In this document: positions 26,201-37,003 of the stretch, in pieces
How the letters are laid out: each line of letters starts with the position of its first letter
Numbering within the stretch: position 1 is the first letter of the stretch
DNA from: Crambe crambe
Taxonomy: Eukaryota > Porifera > Demospongiae > Poecilosclerida > Crambeidae
DNA: 64,000 nucleotides
Assembly: GCA_963924555.1 (NCBI GenBank)
Contig: OZ004597.1
Span: forward strand, 3,490,404 to 3,554,403
Direction: 5' to 3'
The notes under the pieces: model-generated
What the model saw: only the letters and a program-made list of their open reading frames with translations
Databases searched by the model: none
Told to the model about the DNA's origin: nothing
Made by a program: the position numbers and the translations under genes

Positions 26201-29200
26201 GTGATGTAAGCTTGAGTACATGACTATAAAAAGTACGGAAACAAGGTGCTGGCTGTGTACTGCATTTGCTCTGCTAGCTGTCACAGACTACATCGCTGCA
26301 TGGACTGCATTTGCTCTGCTAGCTGTCACAGACTACATCGCTGCATGGACTGCATTTTCTGCTCTGCTAGCTAACTGTCATAAAATTGACATAAACCCTA
26401 CATCGCTGCTGCCATATCATCCTTATCGGCTACACCTTGCAGTGATTTAAGAGAGTTAGCAGAGTACATTGACAAATACAGTCCATGCAGCAATGTAGGG
26501 TTTGTCAATTCTGTAACAGTTAGCAGAGTAAATGCAGTACATAGCCAGCACCTTGTTTTTATAGTCATGTACTCCAGCCTACATCACTCTTTCATTTAGA
26601 AGAAATATTTTTACTCTCACTTATTTGTACACTTTTTTCAAGGGCGTGGCCGGCTAAAGATGTCAAGAACAACCCTTTACCATATAAGCTTACCACGCCC
26701 ACCGCAACTCAGCAAGAAAGTTTTTTCTGTGTATCAGAGAGTGCACTAGCACTCTCTAAGTAGGGATGGCAGGTCAACAAAAAACTCTTCTTTCTCTTCT
26801 ACCCTTACTCTACAGGTTCTCAGAAGGCTACAGTGAATCATTATATCTACAAAGAAGAGAGAAGAATGTAAAATTCATTCGCTAACAGAAAAAAAAAAAG
26901 ATATCTAAAATTGACTTTTGTTCTGGTTATTTAATATAATAATAATAACTAGCGAGTACCCGCAGAAACTCTGCGCACGCCTGCGCCCGCAAAAAACTCT
27001 ACACACGAATGTATGTGTGTCCACTCACTGGCAGTGAGTGGCTTGCAATCTGGGCTTGTAATCAGGAGACCATGAGATCGAGTTCTACCAGTGACATATG
27101 TGAAGGGTACAAGTTATGCATGTCAAGTAAAGGTCTATTTCTGCAAGAAATGCAAGGGCATTATCATATCAGATTCAGTTGTTCTACCGATTGTAATGTG
27201 CAAACTTTAAGCAAAATTTAATTGTGTGATTTTAACTTGTACCCTTCACATTATGGTGCTTATTTCACATGCATTAATCTGTAGTGAGTCAACACCATGC
27301 CACCAGTCCACATAGGTACCTGGAACTCTCAGCTGTGGGACCCATACCACTTACCGAGAAGAGACTAAAACCATAAAAGAGAGGAAAAAAGACCAGGAAC
27401 AAGTAAGGGAAAAAGCATTTCATGAAATGAAAAAAGATGTAGGGATGACCACTGCTCAAAAAAGTAAGGAAACAAGAAGGATGGAAATGGGGTCAATCTT
27501 TGTTCTGTATATCCAGTCAACAATCCCTACATATACGTACATTACTACACTATAATCTGAAGCTACCCGACGTATATGTAGGGATTGTTAGCTGGATATA
27601 CAGAACAAAGATTGATCCCATTTCCATCCTTCTTGTTTCCTTACTTTTTTGAGCAGTGGTCATCCCTACATCTTTTTTCATTTCACAAAATGCTTTTTCC
27701 CTTGTTATCAGAGAGTGCGGTAGCACTCTCTATGTAGGGATGACTCGGACGGCCGCGCGCGCCGCCTATAGACTAATACTAAAGTGAAATTCTAGTTCTC
27801 CCACTTAGACCTAACAAAAGCTACTGTGAATGATTATCCAGCCTACTAGAGCCTACTACAATGTGCAGACCAAGTTTCAGGATCAGGGAGCTTACCGTTT
27901 CAGAAATACGGCAAGCAGGTAAATCGCTATATTCTTCTTCTTCTCTATTATTATTATTATTATTATTATTCTTCTTCTTAGACAACCATATCTCTCGAAC
28001 CACTCAAGCTACAGCCATGATTTCTGGACAAATCCACTCCAAATTCTACCAATTACGATCTTTTCTACTCGTTGATCCTCGAAAGAGTCAATGAAAAAGG
28101 AGACACTATGGAGCACAGCACTCGACTAATTCAGTTAGGAAGCCATCTTTTCTATAATACGCATGCGCATGTATTTGAATATCCAATTATTCGAAATCAT
28201 AATATTACTCAGCTGTCTCTAGCTAGCTAGCTAGCTAGCTCTAGCTGATGATAGACTACTGTATCGATTCGGGGATTTAGATTCACCACGGTAGACTCTA
28301 TTTCAGCATCTTCGACCTCCAAGTATGGCTCAACAACACAACACCTTGACTCGATAAATGATTGGGCTGGTATGCTATTGGAGAACTTCTTTCATCTGTC
28401 CCTGCATACACATAGAAGAATGAACTCTAATCATAGCTAAAACCATAAAAGAGAGGAAAAAAGACCAGGAACAAGTAAGGGAAAAAGCATTTCGTGAAAT
28501 GAAAAAAAGATGTAGGGATGACCACTACTCAAAAAAGTAAGGAAACAAGAAGGATGGAAATGGGATCGATCTTTGTTCTGTATATCCAGCCAACAATCCC
28601 TACATATACGTCAGGTAACTTCAGATTATAGTGTAGTAATGTGTGTATATGTAGGGATTGTTGGCTGGATATACAGAACAAAGATCGATCCCATTTCCAT
28701 CCTTCTTGTTTCCTTACTTTTTTGAGCAGTGGTCATCCCTACATCTTTTTTTCATTTCACGAAATGCTTTTTCCCTTATTATTATTATTATTCTCAGACA
28801 ACCATATCTCTCGAACCACTCAAGCTACAGCTATGATTTCTGGATAAATCCACTCCAAATTCTACCAACTACGATCTTTTCTACTCGTTGATTCTCGAAA
28901 GAGTCGATGAAAAGGGAGACACTACGGAGCACAGCACTCGACTGATTCAATTAGTAGCCATCTTTTCTATAATACGCATGCGCATGTATTTGATATCTAA
29001 TTATTCGAAATTATAATATTACATACTCAGCTGTCTCTAGCTAGCTAGCTAGCTAGCTCTAGATAATGATGATAGACTACTGTATCAACTTGGGGATTTA
29101 GATTCACCAATCCATCTACCGGTAGACTCTATTTCAGCATCTTCGACCTCCAAGTATAGCTCAACAATAACACAACCCCTTGACTCGTTGATAATGATTG

Positions 29201-31577
29201 GGCTGGTATGCTATTCTTCTTTCATCTGTCCCTGCATACACATAGAAGAATGAACTCTATACATAGCTAAAACCATAAAAGAGAGGAAAAAAGACCAGGA
29301 ACAAGTAAGGGAAAAAGCATTTCATGAAATGAAAAAAGATGTAGGGATGACCACTGCTCAAAAAAGTAAGGAAACAAGAAGGATGGAAATGGGATCAATC
29401 TTTGTTCTGTATATCCAGCCAACAATCCCTACATATACGTCTGGGTAGCTTCAGATTATAGTGTAGTAATGTAGGGATTGCTGGCTGGATATACAGAACA
29501 AAGATTGATCCCATTTCCGTCCTTCTTGTTTCCTTACTTTTTTGAGCAGTGGTCATCCCTACATCTTTTTTCATTTCATGAAATGCTTTTTCCCTTACTT
29601 GTAGATAATAATAAATAAGATCAACGTACTGACTTACTGGCTATAGTCATCAGAATTCTGTTCAGGCCATCTGTTAGAGCGGCACCTAGAGGCTGATCTT
29701 TTGCTATTAGTTTTGACTACAGTTCTATTTCACAATTCAGTGATATTGGTAGCACTCAGAACACTAGTTAATCTTTCTTCGCCATTTTAAAAAAAGCCGT
29801 GCATGTGCTCTAAGGGGCAGGGCCACGTAGGTGCGCGCTAGCTAGAGCTGTTCGACTTTGAGATGATCTAGTTTTTTCTTCTGGTCAGATGGTGTTTCAG
29901 TCATTCTTCAGTACAGATTCTCATCCTACACATAATCGATACTTATGTAGCTTCACGTAGTTTGCTTCACCATGCCAGTGCCTCCAACCTGTGAAATGTC
30001 AGTGTGAACTTTGATTTTAGGCTCCCATTTTTGCTAACTAAGCTAGTTCTTCAGTTTAACTGTTTAGCTATCTATCCCAGTCAGATGGTGTTCCACTCAC
30101 TCCTCAGTATACATGCTCATCCTACATGGCTGTATGTAGTCTGCTTACTTCATCATGCCAGTGTGTGTGCCTCCAACATGTGAACTTTGATTTCAGCGAT
30201 GTGTTAGTTATGCTATAATATAAAATGTATAAGTTAAACCTAGTAAATTTCAGTAAGAATCAGTATGGTTGGAGCTCTGCCATTTATATTGCTGTTGCTG
30301 TAAAGTTTGATATTGAATGTGTGGTTATTGAAATTAGGAGGGCTAAGAGTGATAGGAATAGTAATAATGCAGCTAAATTTTATGGCTATCCCTTTTTATT
30401 TGGAAGAAATTTTTTGCGCTCACTTGTAAACTAAGTAACTGTGTCTACGAAGCGTTCTAGCATTCTAGTGTTGTCTACGAAGCATTGCGTCTATGAAGTG
30501 TATCAACTAACTATGCTGTCTACGAAGCGTTCGAGAATTTGAGTCGTCAACGAAGGCACTTGGACGGCAATTGACAGTTAGGACTTAAGCTTTACTTCGA
30601 ACATACCATTCCTTAGTTCAGGTGTAGAGCTTCAATATGGTACCAAGATCGTAGATATAGGATGAAGCAGTCTGGAGTTGTGGCTGTCAAGATTATTATA
30701 TTAATGAGCGTGGGTGTTTCACGTGTCAAGCCTACATAGAGAGTGCTACCGCACTCTCTGATTCTTCTTCTTCTTCTTAGACAACCATATCTCTTGAACC
30801 ACTCAAGCTACAGCTATGTTTTCTGGATAAATCCACTCCAAATTCTACCAACTACGATCTTTTGTACTCATCAATCCTTGAAAAGGAGACACTACGGAGC
30901 ACAGTACTCGACACTTAATTATTGGGAGCCATTTTTTAAATAATACGCATGCGCATGTATTTGATATCCAATTATTTGAAATTATAATATTACTCAGCTA
31001 GCTAAGTTCTAGATCTTAGAACTTGGGGATATTATATTCACCAGTCCTCTACCGGTAGACTCTATTTCAGATTCATCTGCATCCTCGACCTCCTCAACAT
31101 TTCAAGCCTTCAGCTTCAATACTGTATAGTAGCTAAGTATATTCAGAATGCAGTGAAGAAGGATGACATGAACAATGGCATAACAGTGCATGCAAACTCC
31201 ACTATGCATAACATAATGCGCTAGAAATAGAGAACAACTATAAAATAAGGAAGTTTAAAGAATCACTGCTTATTCCAGAACAAACTCACTCATGAACCTA
31301 GACAGAGGCCTCCAGGTGCATTCTTCATGGATAACATGCATCTAGCCTTTGTATAATCACTGAAGAAGATCCTCGTTGATCGAAAATTTTCTAGTATTGA
31401 AGCTCAATAATATTATATAACTTATTAATTAACTGTAGTAATGAGCATTATTATACGACAAGCCTTGACTTGCTGATAACTCATTGGGCTGCTATATGCT
31501 ATTGGAGAACTATACATCTCAAGAAAATTCTACATAGAAGAATGAACTCTTGCATTTATGTGTACATATATAAAACC

Positions 31578-31632
<55 letters not shown>

Positions 31633-33331
31633 AGGAACAAGTAAGGGAAAAAACATTTCCACGAAATGAAAAAAATTTAGGGATGACCATTGCTCAAAAA
31701 AGTAAGGAAACAAGGGTAGGGATGAAGGATGGAAATGGAATCAATCTTTGTTCTGTATATCCAGCCACATATACACGTTGGGTAGCTTCAGATTATATAG
31801 TGCAGTAATGTATGTATATGCAGGGATTGTTGGCTGGATATACAGAACAAAGATTGATCCCATTTCCATCCTTCTTGTTTCCTTACTTTTTCGAGCAATG
31901 GTCATCCCTACATTTTTTCATTTCATGGAAATATTTTTTCCCTTATAATAATAGAAAGTAAGCAAGAAACCAAATAGCGAGAGCAGAGGGTACAAAGATC
32001 TAGCAAGAGAGCCTGCAAGAATAAATAGCAAGAACAGAGGCTACAAAGTCATAAGTGGCTGAAAGAGAGCCAAGTTATAAGCTGTGACAACCATAAACCA
32101 TAAAAACTCACTCACTTAAAATAACTATGAATAGCATTACCGAAACAATGAACAAAACAACAACAACAACAAAACAAAACAAAAAACTATGATGTGGTAA
32201 TAATGACAGTGCATGCAAAAAAATAAGATCTTCAGTCTTCAGTATAACTATTTGCCTGCAAAAATAAATCAGTGATAACCAAAATTAATGATAAGTTTAC
32301 TATGATAATGTGCCAAGGCATCCAGTCTTTTAAAAGACTAACTTGTTAAAAATGAGATTCATCAACCACCACTGCACACCAGAACAAATCACCTAAATAT
32401 CAGTGCATGGGCAAGACCCTTTCTGTCTATTAAGCTATAGACCAAAATTAATAAGTTAAATACTTCAACTTTCCAATAATACGTAGGTTCGTCAGAATAC
32501 ATGATAAGCATCCAAGAAACCTCTACCACCACCACCACACACGTAGCAGCCTCCATATCCCGTCCTGCTTTCTCACTAGGTCACACAGATGAAAAGATGG
32601 ACTGTACAGAACGTGACTCAGGGTTTCCTGAAGTTAATTCAAGTATGAGAAATGGAGATGATTTAAGCCAGCCTGCACAAGAATCAGATCCATCCCAAGA
32701 AATGGAATTCCTTTCCATACTAGAAAGCCAGTCACCACAGGGATCATCTTTAGACCGACAAATAGAGATTTTTATATCTCGTCAGGCTGCTAAACTGAAA
32801 AAACTTCAGCAAGAACTTGAAACTCTATATGAGCAGATTGATGAGCTTACTCGAAAGTGCAAAGAAAAAGATGATATCAATGTTCATCTCTTTGAGAAAT
32901 GTACTGATCTCCAGAAGGAGTTGAAACAAGTGGTAGCTGATAAGGAAGAGGTTGAAGCTGATTTATCGAATACTACAGCTCAGCTTGTTGAAGTTACATC
33001 GCAAAATGAGAAAAGACTTCATGCTCTTGAAATGGAAGTCCAAAAATTGCGCCATGAAAAAGAGAAGCAAGAATTAGAACACAAAGCGAAATTAGCTGAA
33101 GAAAGACAAAAAATTGCTGAAAAGAGTACTGAACTAGCTGAAGAAAAGCAAAAAGTTGCTGAAAAGAGTAATGAACTAGCTGGAGAAAAACTAAGAAGGT
33201 ATGAAAAGGAAAAAGAACAAGTTGAAAAGGAAAAAGAACAAGTTAAAAAGGAAAAAGAACAAGTTGAAAAGGAAAAAGAACAAGTTGAAAAGGAAAGAGA
33301 CCTGGCTCTACAGGCTCTTAAAGAGAAATGA
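20201..33331 (+). CDS. HEPN-like (DZIP3-type) domain plus long coiled-coil protein, proposed five-exon gene
   Basis: Exons 20201-20232, 22580-23316, 23665-23748, 24351-24515 and 32487-33331 keep phase at each junction and give 620 aa. The 32-nt first exon (MDDLTPSDPD + AT|G) joins to MINFFILCRIILKDVPDVLR. Residues ~11-250 resemble HEPN domains of the DZIP3 type (EKWDTTLLKEVLLYSSLFP) and hold RNTHCH at 211-216, matching the HEPN RX4H ribonuclease motif. A lysine-rich repeat (PKTEVKST x ~3) and a beta-rich stretch (FKQDDVILIDNKGRALKVKI) interrupt the HEPN-like part. Exon 4 encodes seven near-perfect heptads of AENREGI. The last exon encodes a Ser/Thr-rich linker and a coiled coil ending in EKEKEQVEK repeats. 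Exons 2-4 are well supported. The link to the last exon, across an 8-kb repeat-filled intron, rests on phase and shared coiled-coil character; 32487-33331 could be a separate gene. A long frame starting upstream at 22374 is open but its N-terminus looks like intron read-through. Confidence 0.6.
20460..20669. mobile_element. MITE, TIR (C)AGGGGTGTATCCAC
   Basis: Inverted ends AGGGGTGTATCCACC and GTGGATACACCCTT about 210 bp apart, with an inner palindrome GGTCCGGTTTTCACCGGACC. It lies in intron 1 of the HEPN-like gene. Flanking sequence 20300-20345 / 20690-20720 is loosely repeated at 21115-21210. Confidence 0.7.
25938..26173 (+). repeat. Hairpin-headed repeat, copy 1
   Basis: Begins with the AGAGAG...CTCTCT hairpin and GTAGGGATGAC and runs through TACTAAAGTGAAATTCTAGTTC-like and GATTATCCAGCCTACTAGAG sequence to a (TTC)n tail. 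A copy with high identity lies at 27708-27952. No ORF. The terminal hairpin and simple-repeat tail suggest a mobile repeat of undefined class. Confidence 0.65.
26173..26617. mobile_element. Foldback element (~445 bp palindrome)
   Basis: The left arm (CATTTCTTCTAAATGAAAGAGTGATGTA... through ACAAGGTGCTGGCTGTGTACTGCA) is matched in reverse complement by the right arm ending at 26617. A 45-bp direct duplication (GCATGGACTGCATTTGCTCT...) sits near the centre. No coding sequence. Confidence 0.8.
26735..26775 (+). repeat. Hairpin motif copy
   Basis: ATCAGAGAGTGCACTAGCACTCTCTAAGTAGGGATGGC: same hairpin and trailing motif as at 25938 and 27707, with a symmetrical loop. Confidence 0.6.
27025..27095 (+). 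tRNA. tRNA-Thr(TGT)-like sequence, probably a pseudogene or SINE head
   Basis: The ends TCACTGG and CCAGTGA pair perfectly as an acceptor stem. The middle GGGCTTGTAATCAGGAGACC matches a tRNA-Thr anticodon arm with TGT, and GAGATCGAGTTCT resembles a T arm with a variant B box. The D arm is disturbed (GCAGTGAGTGGCTTGCAATC), so a functional tRNA is unlikely. It could be the head of a tRNA-derived SINE. Confidence 0.45.
27406..27703. mobile_element. Palindromic MITE family A, copy 1
   Basis: Nearly the whole ~300-bp element is an inverted repeat: AGGGAAAAAGCATTTC ... ATCCCTACATATACG on the left is mirrored on the right around a ~30-bp centre. Copies at 28478, 29318, 31644 and 63650. No ORF. Confidence 0.9.
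27708..27952 (+). repeat. Hairpin-headed repeat, copy 2
   Basis: Repeats 25938-26173 with substitutions, beginning ATCAGAGAGTGCGGTAGCAC and ending in TTCTTCTTCTTCTCT next to a (TTA)n run. It abuts MITE A copy 1 on its left. Confidence 0.65.
28478..28777. mobile_element. Palindromic MITE family A, copy 2
   Basis: Same inverted-repeat structure as 27406-27703, with GATCGATC in place of GATCAATC in the arms on both sides, showing that the two arms of one copy share changes. Confidence 0.9.
29318..29597. mobile_element. Palindromic MITE family A, copy 3
   Basis: Same family, with a shortened right arm near its centre (the TATATGTAGG segment is reduced). It ends the second composite unit. Confidence 0.9.
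29880..30210 (+). repeat. Diverged direct repeat, two copies
   Basis: TCAGATGGTGTTTCAGTCATTC... and TCAGATGGTGTTCCACTCACTC..., both followed by CATGCCAGTG, CCTCCAAC and GAACTTTGATTT, are about 195 bp apart. No convincing ORF. Confidence 0.55.
30733..30762 (-). repeat. Hairpin motif, inverted copy
   Basis: CTACATAGAGAGTGCTACCG followed by CACTCTCTGAT is the reverse complement of the 27708 start. It sits directly before the (TTC)n head of the third composite unit. Confidence 0.6.
31578..31630. repeat. (GA)n microsatellite
   Basis: About 26 GA units directly before GACCAGGAACAAGTAAGGG, in the place where the other composite units read AAAGAGAGGAAAAAAGACC. The array therefore expanded from a GAGAG seed in the repeat. 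Confidence 0.95.
31644..31944. mobile_element. Palindromic MITE family A, copy 4
   Basis: Same arms as the other copies with more mismatches and a small extra piece (GTAGGGATGAAGG) in the left arm. Confidence 0.85.
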
Positions 33332-33989
33332 CTACATGCAGCTGTAGTTCAGTGTATTTTGTATACTCAGGTTACTGTGAGTTCTGCCTGAGTGTATAGT
33401 TAAATGGTTGCAACAAAATGCATTATTAAGAACAGTAGCTAGCTAGGTAGTCAGCAAGTTTTAATCTAGTGCAGCAAAGAAATTGCCAGTTTATTGGTCT
33501 AGACATGTAGAAGACATCCTGGTCTCAGCTCTGCACAAAAATAAGATAGTTAGCTGTGAAATGATCTAGATTGGTTCTGGGGGACTGGCAGGATCCAAGA
33601 AATGGACTCGGGGACTGAAAAGAATAATCTGGCTCTATAAATCGCAGAACACTGACCATGGAGGTCGAAGTTCAGGGGTGGCAGGAGACTTGAGACTATA
33701 GGACTATTGCTAGTAGCTAGATGGGGTGGGGGAGAGGGGAAGATTATCTATTAATTAGAGGCAGTAATCCTCAGAAATATTAAGTATATAGGTAGTTTCA
33801 GCATCGATTTAGGCTGATTCCTCACATCCTCAAGAATCACCCACCACAGTTGGGGTAGCTAGTGTCACCAGATTCCGTAACTTGGGGCAGTGACCATGGG
33901 ATCCTCATCAAGATCTGCAGGGGAGGAGGGAATAAATTAATGATTACAGTGTGATATAGAAATAAGAGTAAGGCCAGCTGCTTCAGATG

Positions 33990-35540
33990 GCCCTTGCTAT
34001 TCTTGTTTGGTGGGGGTTTCTTGAAGCACTGCATGGAAGCACCTTATGCAGCTCTCTGAGTGAGTTCCTGTCATCGTAAGGTTGGTCCCTTGAGGAGCCT
34101 CATGGATAAGTAGGGGATATGTATAAGTCTGCCGCCACCACTACCACTTGACTTGATGGAAGAGATTAGATGACTTTGACTAGCTAATTACATTCCATTG
34201 AGGTGTAGCAGCTTTGGCATTACTTAATTTTTCAACTCTCACTAATTATCTTCATGTTTAACAAAAGCATTATTATGAGTACATCAATGAGACATGGGTC
34301 ACACTTCATAAGTTGCCACCTTCCTCAAAATGCTTTAGGGTAGACAGGACATAGTTTATGGAACACTAGCTACACTGTAAAAATGGGGGTGTCATGGTAA
34401 CACCAAATCGGGTATATTTTTGTGTGAAAATAACACCAGTATTATCAGTGTAGCTATAACACCTTTCAGTATCACTGTGGCACCCAATGTATTATGGTAG
34501 CTACCACAAATCTTTGGTGTTTTTTGCACATGTTGCCATGACACCCCTGTTTTTATAGTGTATAGCTAATATAGAACACTATCTTTTAAAATATAGTTAT
34601 AGCTAGGAAGTTAAAAAGAGTGGATCCCTCAGGTTCTGAGCTGCGATTATAAATAAGAGTAAGCACAAGATACTTCCCATCAACCTTCTTCCTTAAAGAC
34701 CACATAGCTATTAGTGAAGGAGGTTTTAAGTTTAATTCATAGTTGGGACGAGTCCCAACTATAGAGAGTCAACTAATAAAACTCCTCTATAATGGCTTGT
34801 CCTTTACTTTGGAGGTTTAACTATAGTGAGTAGTTCATAGTTTTTCAGTCTTGCTTGAGCCTACATACAGTGTAAGTGAATCCAGGTGATGCACTAGCTA
34901 GCTGTAGCTATGTAACATGCCCAAGAGCCAATCATCCACTCTATTAGCTGTTTTTTATAATTGAAATATGAATTGAGAAAGTTATAGTTTCTTACTTGTT
35001 GTAGGTACTTTGGGCACCCACTTGGTGTGACCTCTTTCATAGACCATGTCACCACCATGTAGTCAATACATATAACTTCCTCCTAGATTCTCAAATGCTT
35101 TGAGACCAATAACACCTATTATGACATAATGTAGTCTACTTATCAACATTTAAAAGATAGTGTTCTATATTATAGTGTTCCATAACTATTTTGTAACTTA
35201 TGAAGTGTGACCCATAGATGTACTCATTATAATGCCATTCATCTATAGTGTTCATTTTGTTAAACACAAAGATAATTATTGAGTTGAAAAATTGAAGTAA
35301 TGCTGAGGCTGCAGCACCTCAATGGAGTGTAATTAATGATGAGTGATTATGATCACCATCCATCGAGTCAATTAAATGGTAGTGGTGGTGGCAGACTTAC
35401 CTTACTTTTCCATGAGGCTTTTCAAGGGACCAACTCTCCTGACGATGATAACAGAGCAAGGAACTCACTCAGAGAGCTGTTTAAGGTGTTCAAGACACCT
35501 CCACCAAACAAGAATAGAAAGAGACCAAGCAAGGAATGCT
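33990..35540. repeat. Large inverted repeat containing a gene-3 tail fragment
   Basis: Arms of roughly 600 and 400 bp (33990-34597 and 35148-35540) are reverse complements. Each carries a relic of the end of gene 3: ATGGAAGAGATTAGATGA... ATTCCATTGAGGTG... at 34155-34260, and its inverted form at 35265-35370. The left arm holds a ~198-bp MITE that is absent from the right arm. Confidence 0.75.
34369..34566. mobile_element. MITE with CACTGTAAAAA termini
   Basis: Ends GCTACACTGTAAAAATGGGG and the mirrored CCCCTGTTTTTATAGTGTA...GC with GGTGTCATGG inverted. The right arm of the surrounding inverted repeat reads AACACTATAATATAG at the matching place, an empty site. The termini resemble those of the MITE at 59319-59433. 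Confidence 0.8.
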
Positions 35541-36445
35541 CTTCATACTTTCGATCATGGAAGGTTGCTCCAACTTCTGAATTAAGACTTTATAGCAATG
35601 CTCTCATTTCTATATTATATTAGTAGAGCATAGGCATGCCCTATTGGATTATCATGTGACTCAATACTACAGAGTCTTCCTTAGAATATAATAGCCATTT
35701 TCTTTGATTTTCAAACAGGGTGGCCTGCCATGCATTTAGTATAATGGGGGAAACACATACTGGTACCGATAATCTCAAGGCATTTATATTCTGGACTGCC
35801 ATTATAGTTTGCAGTTGTGTTGAAGTACATCATACTAGTATTTTGTCTGTCTTACCATAGATATATGATCTTACCAAACTCAGCTTTGTGGTGAGATGCA
35901 TGGCACTTGCTGAACTACAAGATGATAAACAAGTCTTACATGGTGCACTGTGTGAAATGTGGGACAGCTACTATGCGCATGCTCGATATGCGCTAGCTAT
36001 AATATATTAGTGGTCGACCCTTTACCATAGTGTAGGAAGTCATTCATTGCAGCTAGGACAGCTGATCTAACTTCTTTCTTTCTAATTCCACGTATCCGGT
36101 ACCTTCCAACAATAGCCTGTGACTCAGTGCTATCATAGGTGCTATCCAGTAAACAAAGTTACTTCTATCATCCCGTTAATTAAGTCTACTACTGCTACTG
36201 CTAGCTAGCTCACCTGCAAAGTCAATCAGTGTGATGGCAACAGCTAGAGAGAGGAGCAGATTGCCAGATTCAGAGGGTCCTCCAGAGTTACTCGACCTCA
36301 GTTTCCTGACAGATGAGGAGAGGGAGAAGATAGAGGCAGTTCTGAAGGCAGATGAGGAGCTGAGAACCAGAGAGAAGATCAGACTGGGGTTAGTCTCTGA
36401 GTGTTCAGATATGCTTAGCTGACCATTTTGCAACATAGGTGTGAC

Positions 36446-37003
36446 TAGTCTCGCTAGCCAGCTGCACTTTTTTTTTTTTGCGAGGGAGGGGGAAAAAAAA
36501 AGTACGTCTGGTAACAATTGCCAGGTTTTCTTGACATACGACAGAATGTTGTTGCCACCACAAAAATTCGATAACGCGCGCGTGCGCTTGGCTCATAAGC
36601 AATGCCATGGTTAGCTGTGAGTGTCTTGAGTTCTGTCAGTGCAATCTCTGCTGCTGCCAACAAGTTGGGCTATCAAGCAAGCAAGATTTAGAGCTTTGTT
36701 TCGGGAAGCATCGTGTGTCTTGCAACAGGTAGGTCAGAATAGCTAGTTATAGACTAGTTGGACTGCAAGACCTTTCTTGGTGCTTGAGTCGGCCATGCTA
36801 CGCCTGAGTACGGCTCGATCTCAGCTAGCTTTGGCTATAGACGGATCTGATTTTTAATTGTGTGTGCACCCACATGTGGTAAATTATTATCCCACGAGTC
36901 ACGTGATGCACATTCTTTGAAAGAACGGAAACCTGGCGATTGTTACCAGACATATTTTTCCCTTCCCCTCCTCGCAAAAAATACGTCTGGCGCGCGAGAC
37001 TAA
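36446..37003. mobile_element. DNA transposon insertion in the duplicate's intron 1
   Basis: Absent from the corresponding place in the second copy (45600). Inverted ends include AGTCTCGCTAGCCAG / CTGGCGCGCGAGACT and TCTGGTAACAATTGCCAGGT / ACCTGGCGATTGTTACCAGA. GTGTGACTA flanks both sides, consistent with a ~9-bp target-site duplication. ~555 bp, no ORF. Confidence 0.75.

Larger units (their letters stand above)
27953..29597 (+). repeat. Two tandem ~820-bp composite units, each ending in a family-A MITE
   Basis: Each unit runs (ATT)n, CAACCATATCTCTCGAACCA..., a (CTAG)n run, GGGGATTTAGATTCACC..., AAAACCATAAAAGAGAGG, then the palindromic MITE. Units start near 27953 and 28778. A third, more diverged unit lies at 30766-31944. 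The window's last 40 bases are the inverted counterpart of the pre-MITE segment, so that flank belongs to the element. Confidence 0.8.
30766..31944 (+). repeat. Third, diverged composite unit with insertions
   Basis: Starts CTTCTTCTTCTTAGACAACC like the units at 27953 and 28778, but carries extra sequence (31130-31480) before the shared AGAAGAATGAACTCT and ends in a family-A MITE at 31644-31944. Confidence 0.65.
33332..36233. other. Spacer between the HEPN-like gene and the duplicated Slp 5' end
   Basis: The first 700 bases show nothing recognisable. The rest is dominated by a large inverted repeat and an inserted MITE (separate entries), followed from ~35990 by sequence homologous to the region upstream of the Slp ATG at 45389. 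Frames such as the one at 35336-35623 are antisense or derived from the gene-3 tail and are not called. Confidence 0.5.

Noticed and set aside
31470..31808. Frame with (RE)n repeats
   Set aside because: Encoded by a (GA)n microsatellite inside a MITE composite.
35336..35623. 95-codon frame beginning MSDYDHHPSSQLNGSGGG
   Set aside because: It is the inverted copy of the gene-3 3' end, read in antisense within the inverted repeat.
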